This document shows, piece after piece, positions 43,909-51,120 of a DNA stretch of 64,000 nt. The first letter of the stretch is position 1. Every line of letters begins with the position of its first letter. The notes beneath the pieces are model-generated. The model worked only from the letters and a program-made list of their open reading frames with translations. It was not told the origin of the DNA and made no database searches. Location: contig JAZDMB010000012.1 in the NCBI GenBank assembly GCA_043801445.1, positions 11,326 through 75,325 on the forward strand. Direction: 5' to 3'. Made by a program: the position numbers and the translations under genes. This DNA comes from JAZDFP01 sp043801445. Its GTDB lineage: Bacteria > Planctomycetota > MHYJ01 > JACQXL01.

Positions 43909-43937
43909 TTGACTGATAAATATTTTTGCTATATTAA
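43909..43937 (+). promoter_or_regulatory. Promoter of the yedE operon
   Basis: TTGACT (43909-43914) and TATTAA (43932-43937) are 17 nt apart; an alternative extended -10, TGCTATATT, overlaps it. Transcription would begin near 43944, about 285 nt before yedE. Confidence 0.45.
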
Positions 43938-43943
43938 TCGTGT

Positions 43944-44227
43944 AGAAATAAGAAAAGGGAATCCGTTTGGTTTAATATAATTCCGAATAAATAAATGCTA
44001 CATCTACAATCATCACTATCTTTTTATCAATTCAAGGAAGGATTCACCTGAGCACCCTACCTACAATTATAGCCGGCGGTTATAATGCAACCCTGATTCG
44101 CAGATTTATTTTCTAAAATATTATCCGTCCTAAAGATTATCGCCGTATCTTACCTGCCCGAATGAATCGGTCAGGCGGGTCGGTAACTATGCTTTTTAAT
44201 GATATCTAAATAAAAGGAGTTGATTTT
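43944..44227 (+). other. Long leader region of the yedE operon
   Basis: No ORF of note lies in these 284 nt. A hairpin TATAGCCGGCGGTTATA lies near 44069 and a stem CCTGCCCGA...TCAGGCGGG near 44153. Length and stems are compatible with a structured leader RNA, but I could not match it to a known riboswitch class. Confidence 0.35.
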
Positions 44228-45301
44228 ATGAGAAAAGAACTAAATTTAATCATTTTTACGGGCATCTTTATTGGAATAGCTGCGATAACCTTAGTATTAC
44301 TTGGGAATCCTCAAAATATGGGATTTTGTATTGCGTGTTTCCAGCGGGATATTGTAGGAGCAATTGGCTTGAACGATTTTCGTGAGATGGCTTGGATTCG
44401 TCCGGAAATATTAGGTATTTTACTGGGGGCTTTTCTTGCTGCTTTTTTTACTAAAGAGTTCAAACCCGAAGGCGGTTCATCGCCGATATCTCGTTTTCTA
44501 TTAGGTATGTTTGTGATGATAGGCGCCTTAGTATTCCTGGGATGTCCACTTCGTATGATTCTCCGACTCGGTGGTGGTGACCTCAATGCAGTAGTGGCGT
44601 TGTTCGGGTTTACAGGAGGAATTATTGTCGGTGTGATTCTCCTCAAAAAGGGTTTCCATTTAGGAAAAACGCAGAAACAATGGGAAGTAGAGTCATTAGT
44701 TATGCCCGCAATTATGTTGGGGTTATTGGCACTTCTAATTTTCCTTCCTGTTTTCAAGACGGGCGGGCCTATTTTCGTGGGAACCAAAGGACATCCGGGT
44801 TGCTCTGGGACACCCATCAGCCAGAGTATCGGAATTGTGATTTCACTGGCAATTGGTCTTGTCGTGGGAGGACTTGCCCAACGGTCACGTTTATGCCTGG
44901 CCGGCGGTATCAGGGATTTGATATTGGTTCGTAGCGGACTTTTAATATCAGGTTTTATCGCTATTTTGCTGGTAACCCTTATCGGTAACATCATCTTCGG
45001 AAGTTTCCATCTTGGTTTTGAGAATCAGCCGATTGCCAATACAGCGCATCTGTGGAATTTTCTGGGGATGGCACTCGTTGGAGTAGGCTCAACATTACTG
45101 GGTGGTTGCCCACTAAGACAACTTATTCTGGCAGGCAATGGGAATACCGATTCCGCCCTGACAATTATAGGTATGTTCGCTGGTGCCGCAATCGCGCATA
45201 ATTTTGGATTGGTAAAAGCCGTATCAGTCTATGGTCAAGGCGCGGTAATTTTGGGGTTATTAGCGGTTATCGTTATCGGGTTCGTAAATCGAGAAAAATG
45301 A
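44228..45301 (+). CDS. yedE: YedE-family selenium/sulfur transporter
   Basis: Integral membrane protein of 357 residues with about nine hydrophobic segments and an internal duplication. Each half carries a Cys-containing signature: LGCPLRMILRLGGGDLNA and LGGCPLRQLILAGNGNTDS. GFCIACFQRDI and RSRLCLAGGIRD match the YeeE/YedE fold. YedE is proposed to move selenium (or thiosulfate) compounds across the inner membrane. AAAGGAG precedes the ATG. The downstream genes for a TusA-like carrier, a desulfurase and DUF3343 form a known Se-metabolism neighbourhood. Confidence 0.88.
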   Translation: MRKELNLIIFTGIFIGIAAITLVLLGNPQNMGFCIACFQRDIVGAIGLNDFREMAWIRPEILGILLGAFLAAFFTKEFKPEGGSSPISRFLLGMFVMIGALVFLGCPLRMILRLGGGDLNAVVALFGFTGGIIVGVILLKKGFHLGKTQKQWEVESLVMPAIMLGLLALLIFLPVFKTGGPIFVGTKGHPGCSGTPISQSIGIVISLAIGLVVGGLAQRSRLCLAGGIRDLILVRSGLLISGFIAILLVTLIGNIIFGSFHLGFENQPIANTAHLWNFLGMALVGVGSTLLGGCPLRQLILAGNGNTDSALTIIGMFAGAAIAHNFGLVKAVSVYGQGAVILGLLAVIVIGFVNREK

Positions 45302-45347
45302 CAGTATGAAATGGTTTTTACTACTCTAAAAATAGGAGGTATTAAAG

Positions 45348-45569
45348 ATGATAGAAGTTGATGCTCGTGGTTTATCCTGTCCTATTCCCGTTGTGAAAAC
45401 CTTGAAAGCTATTAATAAAAACCCTGAGTCTGAAATTATTGTTTTGCTAAACGACACGGTTGCTAAAGAAAATGTATTAAGATTAGCTAAAAGTAAAGGA
45501 TACTCAGTTAAATTAGAACATGTTAATGACGAGTTTCGTTTAATATTGAAACCTATAAAAATAGCATGA
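45348..45569 (+). CDS. TusA/YedF-like sulfur (selenium) carrier
   Basis: A 73-residue TusA-fold protein with the CPxP signature: ARGLSCPIPVVKTLKAI, Cys at about residue 11 being the persulfide or selenide-carrying residue. It lacks the C-terminal DsrE domain of full-length YedF. AGGAGG lies about 12 nt upstream. Its last 4 nt overlap the desulfurase start. Confidence 0.88.
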   Translation: MIEVDARGLSCPIPVVKTLKAINKNPESEIIVLLNDTVAKENVLRLAKSKGYSVKLEHVNDEFRLILKPIKIA

Positions 45570-46714
45570 AAAAGGCAGTCTATTTTGATAATGCGGCAAC
45601 TTCCTGGCCTAAACCGGATTGTGTTTATGAAGCAATGAACTACTTTATGAAAGAAGTAGGAGCCAATCCGGGAAGGTCCGGTCATTCGAAATCAATTGAA
45701 GCTGCCCGTACTGTTCATAATACACGCGAGACTATTGCCCGATTGTTTAATGTCAAAGATTCGTCTCAGGTAATCTTTACACTGAACGCCACTCACGCCC
45801 TTAATCTTGTATTTAAAGGTATACTTCATACGGGAGACCATGTTCTGACTACCTCAATGGAACATAATTCGGTAATGAGACCTTTACGCTATCTGGAAAA
45901 GACTATCGGGATAGAAATAACCACTCTGCAATGTTTACCGGACGGTCATTTACCGTTAGAATCACTTGAGAAAAATATTAAAGGAAATACCAAGCTTATC
46001 GCGGTTACTCATGCCTCTAATGTTACCGGCACATTGATGCCTATCCGTGAGATAGGAGAAATCAGCCGTCGTTATGGTGCATTATTTCTTGTTGATGCGG
46101 CACAGACCGCCGGAGTTATTCCTTTAGATATGGTGGAGCAAAACATTGACTTGCTTATCTTCACCGGCCACAAATCGTTAATGGGGCCAACAGGAACCGG
46201 TGGAGTTTGTATGGGCAAGCCGGTAGAAATGGCTCCTTTAATACACGGAGGAACGGGAAGTAACTCCGAGTTTGATATTCAGCCTGAATGGCTGCCGGAT
46301 AAATTTGAGAGCGGAACGCTGAATACGGTAGGTATTGCCGGGCTCGGCGCGGGTATAAAATTTATACAGGAAACCGGAATAAATAAAATCAGAGAACGCG
46401 AAAAAGCGCTGACTAAACGGTTACTTGAAGGATTGTCAATTATCAAAGGAATAAAACTTTATGGACCATCTGATGCCAAGAAACAGATAGCCGTAGTTTC
46501 TTTTAATATTGAAACTTCAAGTCTCAGCGATGTTGGATATGTCCTGGATAGAGAATATGGTATTATGGCGCGGATAGGATTACAATGCGCGCCTATCGCA
46601 CATAAAACTATCGGAACATTCCCAAAAGGGACAATCAGGTTTAGTTTAAATTATTTTAATAGTTTTGATGAAGTGGATTATGCGATTGATGTTATTAGAA
46701 AAATAATAGCGTAG
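45566..46714 (+). CDS. Cysteine desulfurase / selenocysteine lyase-like PLP enzyme
   Basis: Class V aminotransferase-fold enzyme of 382 residues mobilising S from Cys (or Se from Sec) onto a carrier. AVYFDNAATSWPKP opens it, TTSMEHNSVMRPL holds the PLP-stacking His, LFLVDAAQTAG the Asp, and FTGHKSLMGPTGTGG the PLP Lys (near 200). The C-terminal RIGLQCAPIAHK holds the catalytic Cys in a short loop, as in the family found with YedE/YedF rather than IscS. ATGA overlap with the TusA-like gene suggests it hands S or Se to that protein. Confidence 0.88.
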   Translation: MKKAVYFDNAATSWPKPDCVYEAMNYFMKEVGANPGRSGHSKSIEAARTVHNTRETIARLFNVKDSSQVIFTLNATHALNLVFKGILHTGDHVLTTSMEHNSVMRPLRYLEKTIGIEITTLQCLPDGHLPLESLEKNIKGNTKLIAVTHASNVTGTLMPIREIGEISRRYGALFLVDAAQTAGVIPLDMVEQNIDLLIFTGHKSLMGPTGTGGVCMGKPVEMAPLIHGGTGSNSEFDIQPEWLPDKFESGTLNTVGIAGLGAGIKFIQETGINKIREREKALTKRLLEGLSIIKGIKLYGPSDAKKQIAVVSFNIETSSLSDVGYVLDREYGIMARIGLQCAPIAHKTIGTFPKGTIRFSLNYFNSFDEVDYAIDVIRKIIA

Positions 46715-46731
46715 ACAAGGAGATATTTAAG

Positions 46732-46962
46732 TTGAAATCATTTTGCCTGATAACTTTTTATACCACACACGATGTCTTAAAGGCAGAAAAGGTTCTTATG
46801 AATAGTAACCTTAAAATAGAACTGATTCCGGTTCCCAGGGAATTCAGCGCTAATTGCGGAATCTCAATGTCCTTATCCTGGGAAAAGAAAGATACTGCCG
46901 TAGATATTCTTAAGAATAATAGCATTCAAATAGAAAATGTTTACCAGTGGAATAGAGATTAA
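46732..46962 (+). CDS. DUF3343 putative Se/S carrier-like protein
   Basis: A 76-residue protein: FCLITFYTTHDVLKAEKVL at the start, IELIPVPREFSANCGISMSL with the conserved Cys near residue 44. DUF3343 proteins are described as putative Se/S carriers and co-occur with YedE/YedF. The start is a TTG with AAGGAG 10 nt upstream. It ends the operon. Confidence 0.85.
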   Translation: MKSFCLITFYTTHDVLKAEKVLMNSNLKIELIPVPREFSANCGISMSLSWEKKDTAVDILKNNSIQIENVYQWNRD

Positions 46963-47208
46963 AACAGTCCTGTACAATGAAGTGATGACGCACCACCCGG
47001 ATGGGAAATCTTATTATTTCGGATTTTGATGAAAATATTTATGGGCTAAATAAGATGACAGGTATGAATGCCTAATAATTATTTTCAAATAATTCTCAAA
47101 AATAATAAACCACCCTGCCCTTTTTTCGTTTATATATGATAATAACTATCGCCCCCGACATTCGTCGGGATAACTGGCTGTAACAACCATAGGTCTAACA
47201 GCCAGATA
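46963..47208. other. Gene-free stretch ending in two hairpins
   Basis: The first 190 nt hold nothing I recognise. At 47154-47169 CCCGACATTCGTCGGG forms a 6-bp hairpin, and at 47174-47205 CTGGCTGT pairs with ACAGCCAG. These match the repeats at 10978-11060 and 50122-50200. Confidence 0.5.
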
Positions 47209-47220
47209 AGAAAGGAGGTG
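47209..47220 (+). promoter_or_regulatory. Extended Shine-Dalgarno-like sequence before DUF2292 gene
   Basis: AGAAAGGAGGTG matches 12 nt of the complement of the usual 16S rRNA 3' end. No ATG, GTG or TTG in the frame of the next gene lies at a normal distance; an ATT at 47225 does. Confidence 0.5.
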
Positions 47221-47263
47221 TGTAATTAACAACACGAAGAACAACGAATCCCTACGGGAGGCA

Positions 47264-47470
47264 GTGCTCTGGCTAAACCTGGAGATGGTAGAATCCAAAC
47301 TTATTACTTTGTTCAGGGAACTGATTAACCATCCCGGCTTTGGCGAACTTCGGGTGGATGTAAAGATATTGAGAAAAGGTAAAAAGGAAGTGGTATTGTC
47401 ATCCGGTAAACAATACCGCTTTATCCTTAAACCGGCAGTGGTCAGGACAGACGAAAGAAAAATCGTCTAA
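47264..47470 (+). CDS. DUF2292 (YezD-like) small protein
   Basis: About 60-80 residues. The conserved part is MVESKLITLFRELINHPGFGEL followed by RVDVKILRKGKKEVVL, resembling YezD/DUF2292 proteins often found near sulfur-assimilation or transport genes. The start is doubtful: the GTG at 47264 has GGGAGG only 2 nt away and the ATG at 47285 has no spaced site. A rare ATT at 47225 would use the strong site at 47209-47220 and add NESLREAVLWL. It precedes the TonB-dependent receptor. Confidence 0.6.
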   Translation: MLWLNLEMVESKLITLFRELINHPGFGELRVDVKILRKGKKEVVLSSGKQYRFILKPAVVRTDERKIV

Positions 47471-47582
47471 AACCAATCAATCAGCCTGCGACGCAGGTCT
47501 TCACGGGGCATATTTCGGCATATCGAAAATCCCCTCATTGCTTTAATTTTGTATGTCATCCTAATCATAGAAAGGAATATAT

Positions 47583-49778
47583 ATGAAGCGATGGGATTTG
47601 TTTCTACTAATCATTTTATTATTAGTTTGGGAATTTGGCGTTTCAGCAGTTCTGGGAGATGACAAGCCCGCCCGCCCGAACGCCGAAGGCGGGCAGGCAG
47701 GCAGTCCCGGTGCGGAGCCTCCCGTAGGGGCTAATAGGGACAAACCGATAACCCCAACCAAGACCGAAGAAATCATTGTCACGGCAACGCGTTCTGAGAT
47801 GAAACCGTTTGAGACGGCGTATATCGCCGATGTCATCACGACAGAAGATATCCGGAACCAAAAGATGAGCCGGAGTATGCCTGATATATTCTCATCCGAC
47901 CCATCGGTTACCGTCCAGAAGACTTCACAGGGCCAGGGCTCACCGTTTATCCGCGGCTTTACCGGATTTCGTAACCTGCTCCTGATAGACGGCATCCGCC
48001 TGAATAATTCGGTCTTCCGCGATGGGCCTAATGAATATTGGAATACGGTTGACTCATTCACCATCGGGCGATTAGAAATAGTCAAAGGACATTCCTCTGT
48101 CCTTTATGGAAGTGACGCGATTGGCGGAACGGTCAATGTCATAACTATTTCTCCGGAACAGGAAAAAGGATTCTCCGCTCGTGCCTCAGAACGGTATGCC
48201 ACGGCTGATAACTCAAGTGTTGCCAGAACCGAAATCAGCGGTGCGTTCAATAAATCTATCAGGATACTTGTGGGCGTTTCAGGGAAGAATTTTAATGAAC
48301 TGCGCGGCGGCGAACATACCGGCGAACAACCCAAGACCGGCTACAAAGAGATGGACTATGACTTAAAAATGGAATATCTTATAGGAGGTCATGATAAACT
48401 CGTTATAGCCCATCAGCGGGTGAACCAACCCGATGTCTGGCGAACTCACGCGACTATCTACGGCATCTCATGGCAGGATACCGCGATTGGCACTGACAAA
48501 GCGCGCTACTATAATCACCAGCGTCAATTAACATATTTACAATATTACAAAGATGATGCCGGTTTTCTGGGCGATAAGGCGAAATTCTCGCTCTCATATC
48601 AAAGTCAAGATGAACAGTTGTTTCGTAAGAGAAGTAATAACAAAATGGAGCGTTCAGGTTTTGATGTCAACACACTTGGTCTTTCAGCCCAGATGGAACG
48701 GACGACTTCATTAGGACGCTTTGTTTATGGCACAGAATTCTACCGTGATAATGTGGACTCTTTCTCGAAAAAGTATTTAGCCAGCGGCGCCATTGATACT
48801 ATTGAAATTCAGGGACCGGTGGCTGATGATGCGGTTTACGATTTGGTTGGCGTATTTATCCAGGATGAATATCCGTTAAAACCATCATTGAATCTAACAT
48901 CAGGTGTCCGTTATAACCAGGCATCAATTGATGCGGATAAGGTCAAAGACCCCACGATTATTACACCCACAACTATAGCCATTTCTGACAGTTGGAGTAA
49001 CCTATCCGGTAACCTGCGGCTATCATATATGCCAACCGAGAAGTGGAATATCTTTGGCGGTGTCTCGCAGGGGTTTCGGGCGCCGAATCTTTCCGACCTC
49101 TCACGGCTTGACATTGCACTCTCCAATGAAATAGAAACACCATCGCCGAACCTAAAACCAGAGAATTATTTATCCATAGAAGCCGGAGCCAAGACCGGTT
49201 CAGGAAAACTGAACAGCCAATGCGCCTTCTTCTACACCATCATAAATGATATAATTGTCCGTTACCCGACCGGTATCACCATCACCGGCTTGAACGAGGT
49301 GCAGAAGGCAAATGTGGGTGATGGAAATATCTATGGCTTTGAATTGAAAGTCAACTACTTGTTGAATAATACATGGTCGGTCTTTGGAGGCGGGAGTAGC
49401 CAGCGTGGTCAAGTGGATACTTATATTTCCGCTGGTGTTAAAGAACGCTGTCCAATGTCCAAGATTCCGCCGGCAATGGCTATCCTCGGTATCCGCAGAA
49501 CTGATGTTTCAGGCAAATGGTGGGCAGAATTAGAAACGAAAATGGCTAACAACCAGAACCGGCTCTCACCCTTAGATAAACTTGATACCCAAAGAATTCC
49601 GCCGGATGGCACACCCGGCTACACAATCTATAACATCAGGGGAGGAATAAATATCAGCAAGAACTTTAAGGCATCTTTAGGTATAGAAAACATCAGCAAC
49701 CGGGACTACCGGATTCACGGCTCAGGCAATAATGAGCTAGGCAGGAATGTTATACTATCAGTCGGCGGAGCTTTTTAG
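47583..49778 (+). CDS. TonB-dependent outer-membrane receptor
   Basis: A 731-residue outer-membrane transporter. The signal peptide (LLIILLLVWEFGVSAVLG) is followed by a GC-rich-encoded insert at residues about 27-51 (RPNAEGGQAGS), then the plug: EEIIVTATRSEMKPFETA, VQKTSQGQGSPFIRGFTGFRNLLLIDGIRLN and VEIVKG-like RLEIVKGHSSVLYGSDAIGG. The 22-strand barrel ends with a terminal Phe (VGGAF). The N-terminal TTKTEEIIVTA region may hold a degenerate TonB box. The ligand is unknown; adjacency to the Se/S operon and DUF2292 suggests but does not prove a chalcogen- or metal-related substrate. AAAGGA precedes the ATG by 8-9 nt. Confidence 0.9.
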   Translation: MKRWDLFLLIILLLVWEFGVSAVLGDDKPARPNAEGGQAGSPGAEPPVGANRDKPITPTKTEEIIVTATRSEMKPFETAYIADVITTEDIRNQKMSRSMPDIFSSDPSVTVQKTSQGQGSPFIRGFTGFRNLLLIDGIRLNNSVFRDGPNEYWNTVDSFTIGRLEIVKGHSSVLYGSDAIGGTVNVITISPEQEKGFSARASERYATADNSSVARTEISGAFNKSIRILVGVSGKNFNELRGGEHTGEQPKTGYKEMDYDLKMEYLIGGHDKLVIAHQRVNQPDVWRTHATIYGISWQDTAIGTDKARYYNHQRQLTYLQYYKDDAGFLGDKAKFSLSYQSQDEQLFRKRSNNKMERSGFDVNTLGLSAQMERTTSLGRFVYGTEFYRDNVDSFSKKYLASGAIDTIEIQGPVADDAVYDLVGVFIQDEYPLKPSLNLTSGVRYNQASIDADKVKDPTIITPTTIAISDSWSNLSGNLRLSYMPTEKWNIFGGVSQGFRAPNLSDLSRLDIALSNEIETPSPNLKPENYLSIEAGAKTGSGKLNSQCAFFYTIINDIIVRYPTGITITGLNEVQKANVGDGNIYGFELKVNYLLNNTWSVFGGGSSQRGQVDTYISAGVKERCPMSKIPPAMAILGIRRTDVSGKWWAELETKMANNQNRLSPLDKLDTQRIPPDGTPGYTIYNIRGGINISKNFKASLGIENISNRDYRIHGSGNNELGRNVILSVGGAF

Positions 49779-49810
49779 AGCCAGTAGGAACGAAGTGACG
49801 TACTGGCTCT
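49777..49810. repeat. 10-bp-stem hairpin overlapping receptor stop codon
   Basis: AGAGCCAGTA (49777-49786) pairs with TACTGGCTCT (49801-49810). There is no U-tract after it, so it is at best a 3'-end stabiliser. Confidence 0.6.
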
Positions 49811-49833
49811 TATCCCGATGAGTCCCAGAGGGA

Positions 49834-49929
49834 CGACATCGGGGTTAGAACCGGTTTGAGCGTGGCGACATCGGGGTTAGAACCGATTTGAACGTAGCGA
49901 CATCAGAGCTAGACCCGGTTAGAAAGGAG
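49834..49929. repeat. 32-bp tandem repeat, three units
   Basis: CGACATCGGGGTTAGAACCG starts at 49834, 49866 and 49898 with period 32; the third copy is degenerate and runs into the extended Shine-Dalgarno-like sequence. Confidence 0.75.
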
Positions 49930-49934
49930 GTGAT
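49921..49934 (+). promoter_or_regulatory. Extended Shine-Dalgarno-like sequence at head of array 3
   Basis: AGAAAGGAGGTGAT, 14 nt complementary to the typical 16S rRNA 3' end, followed by TTG as at array 2 (6465-6478, minus strand). Confidence 0.6.
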
Positions 49935-50156
49935 TTGATACAAAGGGCAGGGAAGGTTTTTCAGACGTCTGGAATAGTTTTCCAGATATCTGGAACAGTT
50001 TCCCATATGTCTGGAATTATTTTCCAGATGTCTGGAATGATTTCCCAGATGTCTAGAATAGTTTTCCAGATGTATGGGAAAGTTTTCTGGATGTTCGTGA
50101 AAGTCCTACGAATGTCCATAACCCCGATGGTTATCGGGATAAGAGGTTGTCCCTAA
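49935..50156 (+). CDS. Possible small heptad-repeat peptide encoded by array 3
   Basis: A TTG codon 4 nt after the strongest ribosome-binding sequence in the window opens a 73-codon frame across array 3. The product would be heptads of the form VFQMSGI, hydrophobic every few residues. The frame has no known homologue that I recognise. Against it: the equivalent position at array 2 is TTG-TAG, so translation is not conserved. Treat as a weak candidate. Confidence 0.25.
   Translation: MIQRAGKVFQTSGIVFQISGTVSHMSGIIFQMSGMISQMSRIVFQMYGKVFWMFVKVLRMSITPMVIGIRGCP
49954..50120 (+). repeat. 21-bp tandem array 3 (8 units)
   Basis: The unit is TTTTCCAGATGTCTGGAAT plus two bases. CAG recurs at 49962, 49983, 50004 (as CAT), 50025, 50046 and 50067; the last unit is degenerate. 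Each unit holds the palindrome TTCCAGATGTCTGGAA. Same period and same place relative to cassette gene A as array 2, with a different unit sequence. Confidence 0.9.
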
Positions 50157-50200
50157 CGGGACTCCCTGCGGTCGTAACGACCATAGGTCTAACAGCCTCT
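50122..50200. repeat. Composite hairpin repeat
   Basis: CCCCGATGGTTATCGGG hairpin, then AGAGGTTGT paired with ACAGCCTCT around CCCTAACGGGA and GGTCGTAACGACC. Related to 10978-11060 and 47154-47205. Confidence 0.65.
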
Positions 50201-50228
50201 AATGCTATACAATATAAGGACTTAGAAG

Positions 50229-50294
50229 CCCCGATGTCGCTGACGCTCATCGGGATAAGACCCAGTAACGCCCTTACCCGATTAGCATCGGGTA
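50229..50294. repeat. Two further hairpins before cassette gene A, copy 2
   Basis: CCCGATG...CATCGGG at 50229-50254, and TACCCGATTAGCATCGGGTA at 50275-50294. Together with the preceding repeats they fill the whole gap between the receptor and the cassette. Confidence 0.6.
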
Positions 50295-50326
50295 ATTGCT
50301 AACTGGCTCTAAAAAGGAGATGTAAG

Positions 50327-51001
50327 ATGGGAAAAAATTATATACCGACAACAGACGCTGATTTTGAGCTCTGGCAGGTGAATTTTGTGACCAAGGTAGT
50401 GGCAACCCCAGCCGCTTATGGGCTTTTGCCGGCTGATGTGATTGATGTCGGAATTGATTCAACTGACTGGCAGACGGCTCTGGCGGCATTAGTTGTCGCC
50501 CAAAACGCGGCTAAAGGCGCGGCTGAGACTAAGGATGAAGCCCGCGATACCCTGGAATCAGAGGTCCGCAGTTTAGCCAAAAGGATTCAAGCCAGACCAG
50601 CCACGACCGATGCCCAGAGAGAAGAATTGGGTATTACCGTGCCTGACCTGACCCGGACGCCGCTTTCGGAGCAGATTGTCCTGACCACGCCGCCGCCGAT
50701 AGTTGAAGCCAAGTGCACCGGCGCCAAAACCGTCCGGATTGACTGGTATCCAACTCAGGCCCCCGGAGAAAGCGAGGCATTACCCCAGGGCATTAACGGC
50801 GTGTCTATTTTCTACGCCGAAGGCGGGATTCCCAGCGATGAGAGTCAATGGCGTTTCTTAGCACTGGATACCAATTCGCCCTATGTCCATAATGTTGCCA
50901 ATGATGCTACCGTTACCGTGGCATATAAGGCGCAATGGTTTGACCGGCGTAAGCGGTTGGGACCGTTCGGCAATCCGGTAGTCGTGGCTGTAACCGCGTA
51001 A
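50327..51001 (+). CDS. Cassette gene A, copy 2: YIP...W helical domain plus Fn3-like domain
   Basis: Paralogue of the gene at 5462-6121, 224 residues. Shared landmarks are NYIPTTDADFELW, VVAQNAAKGAAETKDEARD, ITVPDLTRTP, DTNSPYVHNV and YKAQWFDRRKR with GPFG. It differs in the Fn3-like loop (EGGIPSDESQW). There is no signal peptide or membrane helix. AAGGAGAT lies about 7 nt before the ATG. Followed by gene B (51121-51975). The function of both copies is unknown. Confidence 0.72.
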   Translation: MGKNYIPTTDADFELWQVNFVTKVVATPAAYGLLPADVIDVGIDSTDWQTALAALVVAQNAAKGAAETKDEARDTLESEVRSLAKRIQARPATTDAQREELGITVPDLTRTPLSEQIVLTTPPPIVEAKCTGAKTVRIDWYPTQAPGESEALPQGINGVSIFYAEGGIPSDESQWRFLALDTNSPYVHNVANDATVTVAYKAQWFDRRKRLGPFGNPVVVAVTA

Positions 51002-51016
51002 AAAAATAAGTAACTT

Positions 51017-51101
51017 GCCACAGAGGCACTAAGTAAATCCCCCCTTCCCCCTTTGTCAAAGGGGGAGTGAGGGGGATTTAATTCCTTCGTGTCTTCGTGT
51101 C
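51017..51101. repeat. Nested inverted repeats between cassette genes, copy 2
   Basis: An outer GCCACAGAGGCACTAAG...TTCGTGTCTTCGTGTC pair encloses the C/G-tract element AAATCCCCCC...GGGGGATTT (51035-51079). The inner element alone sits in the first cassette (5399-5446). One inverted-repeat family therefore appears inserted around or inside another. Confidence 0.75.
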
Positions 51102-51120
51102 AGAAAGGTAATTTAATTTT

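Noticed and set aside
44311..44994. Open frame of 227 codons antisense to yedE
   Set aside because: No ribosome binding site; Pro/Arg-rich composition expected from reverse reading of a membrane protein gene; yedE itself is well supported.
47251..47264. CCTACGGGAGGCAG, identical to a universal 16S rRNA segment
   Set aside because: Match stops after 14 nt and related CCCTACGGGA sequences are part of a dispersed hairpin repeat in this window.
47471..47582. Cobalamin or other riboswitch before the TonB receptor
   Set aside because: Only a short CCTGCGACGCAGG hairpin is present; no B12-box or other conserved core could be found.
49921..49934. Possible 16S rRNA 3'-end fragment on the minus strand
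   Set aside because: Only 14 nt match; the sequence on both sides has nothing of the conserved helix 44/45 region. It fits a long Shine-Dalgarno-type sequence better.
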